A DNA stretch of 47,605 nt from an uncultured Pelagibacteraceae bacterium (GTDB lineage Bacteria; Pseudomonadota; Alphaproteobacteria; Pelagibacterales; Pelagibacteraceae), in contig CACESO010000008.1 in assembly GCA_902562205.1 (NCBI GenBank), forward strand, positions 1 to 47,605, read 5' to 3'. Below, piece after piece: positions 23,805 to 32,653 of the stretch. The first letter of the stretch is position 1; each line of letters opens with the position of its first letter. The notes beneath the pieces were generated by a model. That model was not told where the DNA came from. It ran no database searches and was given only the letters and a program-made list of their open reading frames with translations. The position numbers and the translations under genes were made by a program.

Positions 23805-25115
23805 CTATTTTAAATTTTTATAAATCGGAAATTTTGAGCACAGTGAAATTACTTCTTCTCTTACTTCTGCTTCAACTTTCGCATTATCGTCTGGATTTGC
23901 TGATAAACCTTTTATTGTTTTAGTTATTAATTCACCTACTTTTTTAAATTCATCTAGTCCGAAACCCCTCGTAGTTGCAGCTTGTGTTCCTAATCTTATT
24001 CCAGATGTTATCATTGGACTTTCTGTGTCATATGGAATTCCATTTTTATTACATGTTATGTTAGCTCTACATAAACTGTCGGCTGCAATATTTCCTTTTA
24101 CATTGAATGGTCTTAAGTCCACTAACATTAAATGAGTGTCAGTTCCGCCTGAATATATTTTAAAACCATTATTTTTTAATGTCTCAGCTAAAATTTTTGC
24201 ATTTGCCATTACATTCGAAATATAATTTCTAAATTCAGGTTTTAATGCTTCAAGGAACCCAACTGCTTTTGCAGCAATTATGTGCATCAAAGGTCCACCT
24301 TGATAACCTGGGAAAACTGCAGAATTAAATTTTTTAGACAAAGCTTCATTATTAGTTAAAATAATTCCACCACGTGCACTTCTAAAAACTTTATGAGTTG
24401 TTGAAGTAACAACATCAGCATATTCTACTGGATTTGGATAACCTTTGCCTGCAACTAAACCAGAAAAGTGCGCCATATCTACCATAAAATATGCACCTAC
24501 TTTATCTGCGATCTCTCTAAATTTTTTAAAATCTATTTGTCTAGAATACGCACTTCCACCTGCAATTATAAGTTTTGGTTTATTCTCAACTGCAAGTTTC
24601 TCTATAGATTCATAATCTAATAATTCAGTTTTTTTATCTACATCATATGCAATAGCATTAAACCACTTTCCTGATACAGAAGCTTTAGATCCATGAGTAA
24701 GGTGACCACCAGAATTTAAACTCATTCCCATTATAGTATCACCTGGTTTTAGTAATGCTAAGAAGACTGCACCATTAGCTTGAGCTCCAGAGTGAGGTTG
24801 GCTGTTAGCAAATTTACAATTAAATAATTTCTTTAGTCTTTCGTTAGCTAAGTTTTCCGCCACATCAACATGATCGCATCCGTTATAGTATCTTTTTCCT
24901 GGATAACCTTCAGCATACTTATTAGTTAATACAGATCCTTGAGCTTCAAGAAGAGCATTAGAAACAATATTCTCTGATGCAATTAGTTCAATATGTTGTT
25001 GTTGCCTAGCTAATTCATCATTAATAGCTTTATAAATTTCCGGATCAGTATCTGATAAGTTTTTTTCAAAAAAATTTTGATACTCTATATTTGTATATTT
25101 ACCTTCACTAGACAT
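23805..25115 (-). CDS. glyA: Serine hydroxymethyltransferase
   Basis: 436 aa. PLP enzyme interconverting serine and glycine with tetrahydrofolate C1 transfer. Seen: [15 protein letters not shown] near residue 37-51, [15 protein letters not shown] near residue 63-77, [21 protein letters not shown] near residue 115-135, [17 protein letters not shown] near residue 205-221, and [20 protein letters not shown] near residue 232-251 with the Schiff-base Lys. It lies between rpiB (three bases upstream on the transcript) and nrdR. Given SAR11's reliance on glycine and serine from outside, it is a central enzyme, but no glycine riboswitch was found next to it. Confidence 0.97.
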   Translation of the reverse strand: MSSEGKYTNIEYQNFFEKNLSDTDPEIYKAINDELARQQQHIELIASENIVSNALLEAQGSVLTNKYAEGYPGKRYYNGCDHVDVAENLANERLKKLFNCKFANSQPHSGAQANGAVFLALLKPGDTIMGMSLNSGGHLTHGSKASVSGKWFNAIAYDVDKKTELLDYESIEKLAVENKPKLIIAGGSAYSRQIDFKKFREIADKVGAYFMVDMAHFSGLVAGKGYPNPVEYADVVTSTTHKVFRSARGGIILTNNEALSKKFNSAVFPGYQGGPLMHIIAAKAVGFLEALKPEFRNYISNVMANAKILAETLKNNGFKIYSGGTDTHLMLVDLRPFNVKGNIAADSLCRANITCNKNGIPYDTESPMITSGIRLGTQAATTRGFGLDEFKKVGELITKTIKGLSANPDDNAKVEAEVREEVISLCSKFPIYKNLK

Positions 25116-25118
25116 AAT

Positions 25119-25547
25119 TTATTTTATTTTTTTAACCCTTCTCAAGTGTCTACCACTTTCGAATCTAGTTTTCAAAAAAATATTAACACAATTTAAAGCT
25201 AATTTTGCGCTAATAAGTCTCGATCCTAAAGCGATTATATTGGCATCATTATGTAATCTTGATAATTTGGTATTTTCAATGCTATAGCACAATGCAGCCC
25301 TTATATTTTTAACCTTGTTTGCGACCATTGACATTCCAACACCTGAGCCACAAACCAAAATCCCACGATTTTTTTTACTTTTTGCAACACTTTTTGCTAA
25401 TTTTTTTGCAAAATCTGGATAATCTACTGAATTATCATTACTGGGTCCCAAGTCGAAAATTTTTAATTTTTTCTTTTTTAATGAATTTTTTATTTTTTCT
25501 TTTAGTTTAAATCCAGCGTGGTCTGAAGATATATAAATTTTATTCAA
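25119..25547 (-). CDS. rpiB: Ribose 5-phosphate isomerase B
   Basis: 142 aa from a TTG start at 25547, one base after the stop of the upstream dioxygenase gene. An ATG-initiated frame would have to reach back to 25658, inside that gene, so I prefer the TTG. It interconverts ribose and ribulose 5-phosphate. Seen: IYISSDHAGFKLKEK with the Asp-His pair near residue 8-9, VDYPDFAKK near residue 40-48, GILVCGSGVGMSMVANK near residue 60-76 with the catalytic Cys, LHNDANIIALGSRLI near residue 94-108, and a C-terminal FESGRHLRRV. The length matches the family (about 140-150). Confidence 0.92.
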   Translation of the reverse strand: MNKIYISSDHAGFKLKEKIKNSLKKKKLKIFDLGPSNDNSVDYPDFAKKLAKSVAKSKKNRGILVCGSGVGMSMVANKVKNIRAALCYSIENTKLSRLHNDANIIALGSRLISAKLALNCVNIFLKTRFESGRHLRRVKKIK

Positions 25548-25548
25548 A

Positions 25549-26139
25549 TTAATTAAATTTGTAATTAAGTACACAAGCAACAAGATGAATTCTATTCTCT
25601 TCGCCACCATTAAATGCATTGTGATACTTTTTATTATTCGTAACCCAAACCGATCCATCAGCTGGCATGTGCTTAGCTACATTATCTATTACCATTATAC
25701 ATCCAGGGTTTGTAATAATTGGAATATGTAGTCTAGGCTCTGGATCACGATGCCAACTTAAAGTAGATCTTGGTTCCTTCAATAATAATCTTACTCTGCC
25801 TAATTTATATTTTTTTGATAATTCTTCATAAACAGTTTTAAAATAAGTATCTTTATATTCATCTATGAACTGTGTGTACTTTTCTTCGTCAATCATTTTG
25901 TCTCTTGAAACTTCTTTTCCATCGCTGCTTGGTTTCGTCCAAAATACTCCACGAACATTATTTCCTTTAATTGACTCTGGGTCTCCTGGTATTTGATTTA
26001 ATGAAATTCCGGCAAAGTGAGGAATTCCTAGACTTGTGTCAAAACCTTTTAGGTTTAAAACTTTTGTACAAGCTTCTCGAAGTTTAGTAATATCGAATTT
26101 GATATCTTGTTTTTGAAAATCGTTAAATGATAGTGACAT
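25549..26139 (-). CDS. Aspartyl/asparaginyl beta-hydroxylase-like 2-oxoglutarate dioxygenase
   Basis: 196 aa. It resembles the Asp/Asn beta-hydroxylase fold, a 2-oxoglutarate-Fe(II) oxygenase. Seen: the iron HxD in SWHRDPEPRLHIPI (His 130, Asp 132), a distal His 173 in KYHNAFNGG, and the 2-oxoglutarate-binding Arg 183 in EENRIHLV. No signal peptide, so cytosolic. It heads the run rpiB-glyA-nrdR-rib and is divergent from hemB across a 69-base gap. The first 120 residues have no recognised domain. Substrate unknown; it might be a free amino acid or a protein side chain. Confidence 0.85.
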   Translation of the reverse strand: MSLSFNDFQKQDIKFDITKLREACTKVLNLKGFDTSLGIPHFAGISLNQIPGDPESIKGNNVRGVFWTKPSSDGKEVSRDKMIDEEKYTQFIDEYKDTYFKTVYEELSKKYKLGRVRLLLKEPRSTLSWHRDPEPRLHIPIITNPGCIMVIDNVAKHMPADGSVWVTNNKKYHNAFNGGEENRIHLVACVLNYKFN

Positions 26140-26214
26140 TTTATAACTTTTTTATTAATAGCTTATAAACTATTTTTATATATATTACTATTGTCGCATT
26201 AAAAAACATTGAGA

Positions 26215-27210
26215 ATGATTATCACTGGTAAATACCCCAAATTGAGAATGAGAAGATCAAGAAAAACTGATTGGATGAGAAGATTAGTTAGAGAGAATTC
26301 TCTTTCTAGCAATGATTTTATATTACCAATCTTTGTAACAGAGGGAAAAAATAAAAAGATTCCAGTTAAAACAATGCCTGAAGTTTTTAGATATAGTGTC
26401 GATAAACTTGGCCAGATTGTTGATAGAGCGCTAAAGCTTAAAATTCCAATGGTAGCAATTTTTCCTCAAACAAACAGTAGTTTAAAAGACTCTTATGGTA
26501 GTGAAGCTTTAAATGAAAACAATTTAGTTTGTAAGGCTATTAGAAAAATTAAAGATAAATACGAAAATGAAATCGGTATAATGACTGATGTCGCTTTAGA
26601 TCCTTATACATCTCATGGACATGATGGAATTTTAAGAAATAAAAGAATACTTAATGATGAAACGATAGAAATATTAATTCAACAATCTCTTTTACAAGCT
26701 CAAATGGGTAGTGATGTTATAGCGCCATCAGATATGATGGATGGGCGTATTGGTGAGATTAGACAAGAACTTGATAATAATTCGCTTAAAGATATTAAAA
26801 TATTATCTTATGCTGTAAAATACGCATCTTCTTTTTATGGACCTTTTAGAGATGCGGTTGGATCAAAAAAATCTTTAAAAGGCGACAAGAAAACATACCA
26901 GATGGACTTCAGTAATTCCGAAGAAGCTTTAAGAGAAGTAGCATTAGATATTAAAGAAGGAGCGGATCTTGTGATGGTGAAACCTGGTCTTCCATACCTC
27001 GATATAATAAAAAAAGTGAAAGAAAATTTTAAAATACCAGTTTTGGCCTACCAGGTTTCAGGTGAATATAGTTTGTTAATGAATGGTATTAACAAGGGAT
27101 TAATAAATGAAAACTCTATTTATGAAACACTTATGTCATTTAAAAGAGCTGGTGCTAATGCAATTATTTCATATTTTGCAGATAGAATAGACAAAATTAT
27201 TAAAAATTAA
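26215..27210 (+). CDS. hemB: Delta-aminolevulinic acid dehydratase (porphobilinogen synthase), magnesium type
   Basis: 331 aa from ATG 26215; a TTG at 26209 in the same frame is an alternative. It joins two 5-aminolevulinates into porphobilinogen for heme synthesis. Seen: RRSRKTDWMRRLVREN at the N-terminus, FILPIFVTEG, DVALDPYTSHGHDGIL near residue 121-136 (where zinc enzymes have Cys-rich DVCLCEYTSHGHCG, so this one lacks the zinc ligands and should be Mg-dependent), and the two Schiff-base lysines in AVKYASSFYGPF near residue 202 and VMVKPGLPYL near residue 255. Convergent with recO, sharing TTAA. Confidence 0.97.
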   Translation: MIITGKYPKLRMRRSRKTDWMRRLVRENSLSSNDFILPIFVTEGKNKKIPVKTMPEVFRYSVDKLGQIVDRALKLKIPMVAIFPQTNSSLKDSYGSEALNENNLVCKAIRKIKDKYENEIGIMTDVALDPYTSHGHDGILRNKRILNDETIEILIQQSLLQAQMGSDVIAPSDMMDGRIGEIRQELDNNSLKDIKILSYAVKYASSFYGPFRDAVGSKKSLKGDKKTYQMDFSNSEEALREVALDIKEGADLVMVKPGLPYLDIIKKVKENFKIPVLAYQVSGEYSLLMNGINKGLINENSIYETLMSFKRAGANAIISYFADRIDKIIKN

Positions 27211-27887
27211 GATTTAAAATCCTCTATGAATTTTTTTCTTTGATGAGGAAAATTAATACTGTTAGGTAAAAAAAGATTTGTTTGTAAATACTCACTTATA
27301 AGATTCAAGCCGTCTATAATATCTTGATTATTTACATTATCCCCACTTTTGGAAATAAGAAAATTAGGAACTTTAATTTTTTTTAGATTTGTAGTAATAA
27401 AAAATTCGTCTTTTCCATTAGATTCTTGTTTTGCATATTTCTTTACATCTAAGTCAAAACCAATCAACCTTAAAAAATCAAGTTCCCAGAAAATATAATT
27501 TATATACCAATCTTCTTTTTCTAAAATTGAAAATAACTTATGAAACAGCTCATAAATTGATGAATTCTCTTGATTTTCTACAGTTAGTAATTTTACTAAA
27601 TTTAATGCTGCATTAATGCAATACATAGATCTTTTTTGGGAAAAAAATATTGGGGTGTTTACTTTTAAAATTTCAACTTTAAAATATCCAAAACTGTCAT
27701 CACTTTTTGAATTATAATTTAAATGAAGTTCATTGCCAATTTGTAAATAGTTTTTGATTTTTTTTGATGATGCTCCAAAAATAATACCTGAGCACTTTCC
27801 ATGATTTTTAGTATAGAAATTAACAATGGTTGAATTTTCTTGGAATTTATTCTTTGACAACAAAATACCTGTATCTGTCCAATTCAT
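27207..27887 (-). CDS. recO: DNA repair protein RecO
   Basis: 226 aa. It helps load RecA on SSB-coated single-stranded DNA. Seen: an N-terminal OB-fold domain (WTDTGILLSKNKFQENSTIVN, then GKCSGIIFGASS near residue 31-42), a helical middle with SMYCINAALNLVKLL, and a C-terminal half with WELDFLRLIGFDLD near residue 124-137. The cysteine zinc cluster of some RecO proteins is absent. Its start overlaps the end of rnc by four bases. In many bacteria era lies between rnc and recO; it does not here. Confidence 0.9.
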   Translation of the reverse strand: MNWTDTGILLSKNKFQENSTIVNFYTKNHGKCSGIIFGASSKKIKNYLQIGNELHLNYNSKSDDSFGYFKVEILKVNTPIFFSQKRSMYCINAALNLVKLLTVENQENSSIYELFHKLFSILEKEDWYINYIFWELDFLRLIGFDLDVKKYAKQESNGKDEFFITTNLKKIKVPNFLISKSGDNVNNQDIIDGLNLISEYLQTNLFLPNSINFPHQRKKFIEDFKS

Positions 27888-28546
27888 TTTTTAAAAGTAT
27901 CCAATAATTTTAAGGCCGCTTTCTGTTCAGCTTCTTTTTTAGAATTACCAATTCCCAAATATTTTTTTGAATTTTTTATTTTGACTGAAACTTTTATAAC
28001 AGGTTTATGTCTTGGGCCTTTGTTTTCTATTACATTATAAATTGGGAGGGTTTTATACAATTTTAGAGAATATTCTTGAAGCATTGTTTTTGGATCTCTA
28101 TATATTGTTAATTTTTCATTTAAAAATCTTTTCCAGTAATTTAAAATGAATTTTTCAGTTACTTCTAATCCTTGATCTATATACAAGGCACCAACAATTG
28201 ACTCAACTGTATCTGCTAAAATTTTATTCTCTATCTTTGAATTTTCTTTATTGTCTCCTACTAAAACATAATCCTTTAAAGATAAATAATTAGAAATTTC
28301 AACACATCTTTTCCTGTTAACTAATGATGCCAATTTTTTATCAAGATCTCCTTCTTTATCATTTGGAAATAATTTATATAAATTCTTTGATATAATTAAT
28401 CCTAATACTCTATCACCTAAAAATTCTAATTTTTCATTATTATTTAGTGGATTATTACTTTTATGTGTTAGGCTTTGTAACAAGAGATTTTGATTTTTAA
28501 ATTTAACACCTATTATTTTTTCAAAAGAACTTATATTTTTTTTCAT
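27884..28546 (-). CDS. rnc: Ribonuclease III
   Basis: 220 aa. Cleaves double-stranded RNA in rRNA and mRNA processing. Seen: the RNase III signature NEKLEFLGDRVLGLII at residues ~37-52 with catalytic Glu and Asp, LADTVESIVGALYIDQG near residue 108-124 with the second acidic pair, and a C-terminal dsRNA-binding domain (~150-220) with GPRHKPVIKVSVKI and NSKKEAEQKAALKLL. All catalytic residues are present. Its start overlaps the lepB stop by one base. Confidence 0.96.
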   Translation of the reverse strand: MKKNISSFEKIIGVKFKNQNLLLQSLTHKSNNPLNNNEKLEFLGDRVLGLIISKNLYKLFPNDKEGDLDKKLASLVNRKRCVEISNYLSLKDYVLVGDNKENSKIENKILADTVESIVGALYIDQGLEVTEKFILNYWKRFLNEKLTIYRDPKTMLQEYSLKLYKTLPIYNVIENKGPRHKPVIKVSVKIKNSKKYLGIGNSKKEAEQKAALKLLDTFKK

Positions 28547-29271
28547 TATTTAATTTTTTTAAAGAATCTGTCCAATCTAAAACTATTATTCCATTTCCAA
28601 AATTCAATAAATCTTCCTATTTTTTTGTCGGTTGAAAAAAAAATAAATCTAGCCTTACCAACAATATTATCACGGTGTACATAACCGACACTTGTTAAAA
28701 ATCGACTATCCTTTGAACAATCTCTATTGTCGCCTAAAAAAAAATAATGATTATCAGGTACAACAAATTCATCTGAATTTTGATACGATCCAAAATTATT
28801 ATAAGCAGTTAAATATTTTTTATTTTCTATTTTTTCTTCAAAAAGATTTGTTTTTAAAACTTCACCACCACAATATATTTCCATTTCTGACTTCAATTTA
28901 GATTTAAGGATTTCAACGTTGTTAAGATATATATTACCGTCTATAAATTGAATCTTATCTCCCGGTCCACCCATGAGTCTTTTAATGTAATCGGTTCTGT
29001 TATCCGCAGGAGTTTTGAATACAATAATGTCTCCTCTTTCTGGTTCATCAAAAAAAATACGTTTTTTAATGGGACCTAAACTAAAAGGAAATGAATGCTT
29101 GCTATATCCATAAGTATATTTAGTTACAAAAATCCTATCTCCTACTAATAAAGTAGGCTCCATTGATGATGACGGAATATAAAAAGGTTGAATTAATAAA
29201 GACCTAATTACAATAGCAATTACTAAAGCATAAAAAATAGTTTTGATATTATCTATAATTTTTTGTTTCAT
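28546..29271 (-). CDS. lepB: Signal peptidase I
   Basis: 241 aa. Inner-membrane serine protease that removes signal peptides from exported proteins. Seen: one N-terminal membrane helix (residues ~8-25), IQPFYIPSSSMEPTLLVGDR with catalytic Ser 36, RGDIIVFKTPADNRTDYIKRLMG-type box with Lys 97, GGPGDKI near residue 101-107, and VPDNHYFFLGDNRDCSKDSR near residue 185-204 (box E). Complete catalytic dyad. It overlaps acpS by four bases and rnc by one. Confidence 0.97.
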   Translation of the reverse strand: MKQKIIDNIKTIFYALVIAIVIRSLLIQPFYIPSSSMEPTLLVGDRIFVTKYTYGYSKHSFPFSLGPIKKRIFFDEPERGDIIVFKTPADNRTDYIKRLMGGPGDKIQFIDGNIYLNNVEILKSKLKSEMEIYCGGEVLKTNLFEEKIENKKYLTAYNNFGSYQNSDEFVVPDNHYFFLGDNRDCSKDSRFLTSVGYVHRDNIVGKARFIFFSTDKKIGRFIEFWKWNNSFRLDRFFKKIK

Positions 29272-29663
29272 TTAATCTTTTGAGTTACAACGTATGCAAC
29301 TGAATATTCTCTTTCATCTGATAATGACAGAAAAATTTTAACTTTTTTCAATTTAAGTTTTTTTTTTAATATTTTTTTTAACTTATTGCTTAAAGTAAGG
29401 TGGGGTTTACCACTTCTTTTTTTTGATACATTTATATCTTTAAAATTAATATTATAAGCAAAACCAGTACCAAGAGATTTTACAAAAGCTTCCTTAGCAG
29501 CGAATCTTTTTGAAAAAAACAAAACTTTCTGATTAATTTTTTTTGAGTCTTTAATTTCATTAGATGTGAATATTCTATTAATAAATTTTTTGTTTTTAAT
29601 AAGTTTTTTTATACGGCTATTTTTAACAATGTCTGTCCCTACACCAAAAATATTTAAAGTCAT
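29268..29663 (-). CDS. acpS: Holo-[acyl-carrier-protein] synthase
   Basis: 131 aa. It transfers 4'-phosphopantetheine from CoA to acyl carrier protein, activating fatty-acid synthesis. Seen: FGVGTDIVKNSRI with the metal Asp 11, FFSKRFAAKEAFVKSLGTG near residue 48-68 with the metal Glu, and FKDINVSKKRSGKPHL near residue 74-90. The C-terminal SLSDEREYSVAYV is the family end. Lies between pdxJ (four-base overlap) and lepB (four-base overlap), the common alphaproteobacterial order. Confidence 0.95.
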   Translation of the reverse strand: MTLNIFGVGTDIVKNSRIKKLIKNKKFINRIFTSNEIKDSKKINQKVLFFSKRFAAKEAFVKSLGTGFAYNINFKDINVSKKRSGKPHLTLSNKLKKILKKKLKLKKVKIFLSLSDEREYSVAYVVTQKIK

Positions 29664-30373
29664 CTCACGATCTTTTTGAATTTTTTAATAATACTGGGCA
29701 TACCAGAATCTAAACTTTCACCTATGATAAAGTGACCAATATTAAATTCTTTAATGTATGGAATTTTTCTCAAAATTTTTGTTGTTTTGTAATCTAAGCC
29801 GTGTCCTGCATGTACATCAATTTCATAATCAAATGCTAATTTACTTGCATCTTTAATTCTCTTTAGTTCATTTGAAAATTTTGCACCTTTTTTAACTAAA
29901 ATTGATATTTTTCCTGTGTGCAGTTCAACGCAATTCGTTCCTATTTTTTTCGAGATTTCAATATTTTGTTTTGAAGGGTCTATAAATAAACTTGTTCTTA
30001 TTTTAGCTTTATTAAGTCTGGATATAATTTTTTTTAAATTATGAAAATTTTTTTTTAAATCTATTCCCCCTTCTGTGGTAATTTCTTTTCTTTTTTCTGG
30101 TACTATACAAACATAATTAGGCATGTTTCTAAGAGCAATTTTTAACATTTTGTTATTACATGCCATCTCTAAGTTTATTTTAATTTTTTTTTTACAAAGT
30201 TTTTTTAAATCTAAATCTTTAATATGTCTTCTGTCTTCTCTAAGATGAACTGTAATAGAGTCTGCTCCAGAATTAATTGCAATATCTGCAAATTTTAGAA
30301 TATTTGGATGATTTTCTCCTCTAGCATTTCTTAATGTAGCCACATGGTCAATGTTAACACCGAGTTTAGACAT
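29660..30373 (-). CDS. pdxJ: Pyridoxine 5'-phosphate synthase
   Basis: 237 aa. It closes the pyridine ring from 1-deoxyxylulose 5-phosphate and 3-amino-2-oxopropyl phosphate to make vitamin B6. Seen: KLGVNIDHVATLRNARGENHP at the start (His of the active site), SITVHLREDRRHI near residue 39-51, LEMACNNKM near residue 67-75, VPEKRKEITTEGG near residue 95-107, and a C-terminal VHAGHGLDYKT with the second His and IGHFIIGES. TIM-barrel fold. The ATG shares one base with the pyrE stop. Confidence 0.97.
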   Translation of the reverse strand: MSKLGVNIDHVATLRNARGENHPNILKFADIAINSGADSITVHLREDRRHIKDLDLKKLCKKKIKINLEMACNNKMLKIALRNMPNYVCIVPEKRKEITTEGGIDLKKNFHNLKKIISRLNKAKIRTSLFIDPSKQNIEISKKIGTNCVELHTGKISILVKKGAKFSNELKRIKDASKLAFDYEIDVHAGHGLDYKTTKILRKIPYIKEFNIGHFIIGESLDSGMPSIIKKFKKIVR

Positions 30374-30954
30374 TATCTTAGATATCTACTTCCTGGTTTT
30401 GTAATTTGGATATTTTTTAAAGAAGTTGGCAATTTATTTTTCTTATAAACAGGAATATCTAATTTTACTTGAGATATAATTTTTTTGGACATTTTTAATT
30501 TTTTCGACCTATCTATTAAGCAAGCAATCCCAACAAACTTTCCACCAAACTTTTTAATAAGTCTTACACACTCCAATGAAGATTTTCCTGTAGTTATTAC
30601 GTCTTCTACTATTAATATTTTTGCTTTTTTTTTGATATTAAAACCTCTTCTAAGTTTAAATTTTTTATCTACTCTTTCACAAAAAATAGTCTCTTTATTT
30701 AACAATCTTCCTATTTCATAACCAATAATTACACCTCCCATTGCTGGGGATAGAATGATATCAAAAGTTTTAATATTTCTTTTAATTTTTGTTGCCAAGG
30801 AACTTATAAATTTTTTAGCTTGAGTTGGTTTACTTAAAAGCTTAGCACATTGAACATATTGGGGTGAATGTAGACCAGATGAAAGTACGAAGTGTCCCTC
30901 TAAAAGAGCGTCAGTTTTTTTTAAAACTGCCAAAGAATTTTTTAAAGAAAGCAT
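30373..30954 (-). CDS. pyrE: Orotate phosphoribosyltransferase
   Basis: 193 aa. It joins orotate and PRPP to orotidine monophosphate in pyrimidine synthesis. Seen: an N-terminal ALLEGHFVLSSGLHSPQYVQCAKLL block at residues ~16-40, IILSPAMGGVIIGYEIGR-type sequence near residue 63-80, FCERVDKKFKLRRGF near residue 91-105, and the PRPP motif ILIVEDVITTGKSS near residue 112-125. The start at 30954 lies 44 bases inside rsh; it is kept because the family begins 12-15 residues before ALLEGHF and no closer ATG exists. Confidence 0.95.
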   Translation of the reverse strand: MLSLKNSLAVLKKTDALLEGHFVLSSGLHSPQYVQCAKLLSKPTQAKKFISSLATKIKRNIKTFDIILSPAMGGVIIGYEIGRLLNKETIFCERVDKKFKLRRGFNIKKKAKILIVEDVITTGKSSLECVRLIKKFGGKFVGIACLIDRSKKLKMSKKIISQVKLDIPVYKKNKLPTSLKNIQITKPGSRYLR

Positions 30955-32653
30955 ATTTTTTGTTTTTGTGTCTAATAATTTTAAATTTATACTCTCTTTG
31001 TTTTAACTCACTTATTAATTTTGTAAAGTTTTTGAGATCAGAAATAATTAGATTAAATCTAAAATTAATGGAGGTTTTAGTTTTTTCTACCATTTCAACA
31101 CTAGAAATGTTTACATGATTTTCTCCAATCATCGTTGTCACTGTTCCAAGAACACCCGGTTTATCAGGTAACGAGATCCAAAGAGTAGTATTATATATTT
31201 TATCAGTTGGTTTAGAATTTTCTCTATATAACCAATATCTCCTAATTGCGGCTCTCGCTTTACCTGTTTTAGCTGAGCTTAACCAATGTAAAGATGGTGA
31301 CTCTTTCTTTGATGTTATAATCTTAACTACATCACCATTTCTTAGGATACTTTGTAAATGACTGTCTTTACCATTAATTTCTGATCCAATAGCTGTATCT
31401 CCAACTTGTGTATGTACAGCATAAGCAAAATCTATTGGAGTAGCATCTTTTGGAAGTTTAATCACAGATCCCTTTGGTGTAAAGCAAAATACATTTTCTT
31501 GAAACATCTGAAGTTTAGTATATTCATAAAAATCCTCTGGATTTTCATTTCTCTCAATTATTTCAACTAGATCTTTCAACCAATCGTATTCTTTCCAAGT
31601 TAAAGAATTAAATTTTTCAGAAGATTTATATTTCCAATGAGAAGCAATTCCTCTTTGAGCGTATTCATGCATCTGCATTGTTCTTAATTGAATTTCAATA
31701 GGTCTTTTGTTTGGACCAATTATAGCGGTATGTAATGATTGATATTTGTTTATTTTTGGAGATGAAATATAATCTTTAAATCTTCCTGGTATACAATTCC
31801 ACTTTTTGTGGAATACACCTAAAGTCTTATAGCAATCTGATACATCGTCAACAATTACCCTAAATCCGATTATATCTGTGATTTGCTCTAGTGAAGTTCT
31901 TTTTTTTTGAATTTTTCTCCAAATAGAAAAAGGAGTTTTCTCTCTACCAAATATTTTAACATTTAATCCTTCTTCTTTTAAAATTTTTTGAAACTCCTCA
32001 GAAATCAAATTAAAATTTGAAATATTATTTTCTTTTATTTCATCAAGTCTTTTCTTAACGAGATGTCTTGCTTCAGGATTTAAAATTTCAAAAGAAAGAT
32101 CTTCCAACTCATCTCTAATTCTATTCATGCCCATTCTGTCTGCTAATGGAGCATATATTTCCATCGTTTCTTTGGCTTTTCTAATTTGCTTTTCTTTGAG
32201 TTTTACAAATTTAATTGTTCTCATGTTATGAAGTCTGTCAGCTAATTTTACAAGAAGGACTCTTATATCTTTAGAGGTTGCTATAATTAATTTTCTAAAA
32301 TTTTCAGCTTTAGAATCTTCAGCTGCTTGATTTTCAAATGCAGAGATTTTTGTTACACCTTCCACTAAATCAGCAACTTCTTGACCAAATTCTTCCTTGA
32401 TTGTTTTATAAGTAGCTCTAGTATCTTCAATCGTATCGTGTAATAATCCAGTTGCGATAGTTGCACTATCAAGTTTTAAATCTGAAAGAATACTTGCTAC
32501 AGCTATTGGGTGAATAATATAAGGCACACCTTCATCCCTTTTTTGTTTCTTGTGAGCCTCAAGAGCAAAATTATAAGCTTTAGTTAAAGTTGTCGGGTTT
32601 AAAAACTTATTATATTCCCTTACCTTATTTATTAATTCTTCAGATTTAAGCAT
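30911..32653 (-). CDS. Bifunctional (p)ppGpp synthase/hydrolase (Rel/SpoT homologue)
   Basis: 580 aa, shorter than the usual ~700-750 long Rsh proteins. It makes and degrades the alarmone (p)ppGpp. Domains: HD hydrolase (residues ~20-180) with HKKQKRDEGVPYIIHPIAV and HDTIEDT; synthetase (~210-330) with GRFKDYI (the RxKD form seen in bifunctional enzymes), INKYQSLHTAI and EIQLRTMQMH; a TGS domain (~360-430) with VFCFTPKGSVIKLP; and a C-terminal ACT domain (~485-555) with LPDKPGVLGTV. The usual helical/CC region between TGS and ACT looks reduced. Start abuts the folK gene, and its 3' end overlaps pyrE by 44 bases. No rpoZ gene precedes it, unlike the usual order. Confidence 0.95.
   Translation of the reverse strand: MLKSEELINKVREYNKFLNPTTLTKAYNFALEAHKKQKRDEGVPYIIHPIAVASILSDLKLDSATIATGLLHDTIEDTRATYKTIKEEFGQEVADLVEGVTKISAFENQAAEDSKAENFRKLIIATSKDIRVLLVKLADRLHNMRTIKFVKLKEKQIRKAKETMEIYAPLADRMGMNRIRDELEDLSFEILNPEARHLVKKRLDEIKENNISNFNLISEEFQKILKEEGLNVKIFGREKTPFSIWRKIQKKRTSLEQITDIIGFRVIVDDVSDCYKTLGVFHKKWNCIPGRFKDYISSPKINKYQSLHTAIIGPNKRPIEIQLRTMQMHEYAQRGIASHWKYKSSEKFNSLTWKEYDWLKDLVEIIERNENPEDFYEYTKLQMFQENVFCFTPKGSVIKLPKDATPIDFAYAVHTQVGDTAIGSEINGKDSHLQSILRNGDVVKIITSKKESPSLHWLSSAKTGKARAAIRRYWLYRENSKPTDKIYNTTLWISLPDKPGVLGTVTTMIGENHVNISSVEMVEKTKTSINFRFNLIISDLKNFTKLISELKQREYKFKIIRHKNKKYAFFKKFFGSFKKN

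Noticed and set aside
25548-25658. Long rpiB start inside the dioxygenase gene
   Set aside because: The extra 37 residues have no match to RpiB, which begins just before the SSDHAG motif; a TTG one base after the upstream stop fits the family length.
23805-26208. Glycine riboswitch near glyA
   Set aside because: glyA is in the middle of a packed operon with three-base gaps, and the 69-base gap before the first gene of the run shows no tandem glycine-aptamer sequence.
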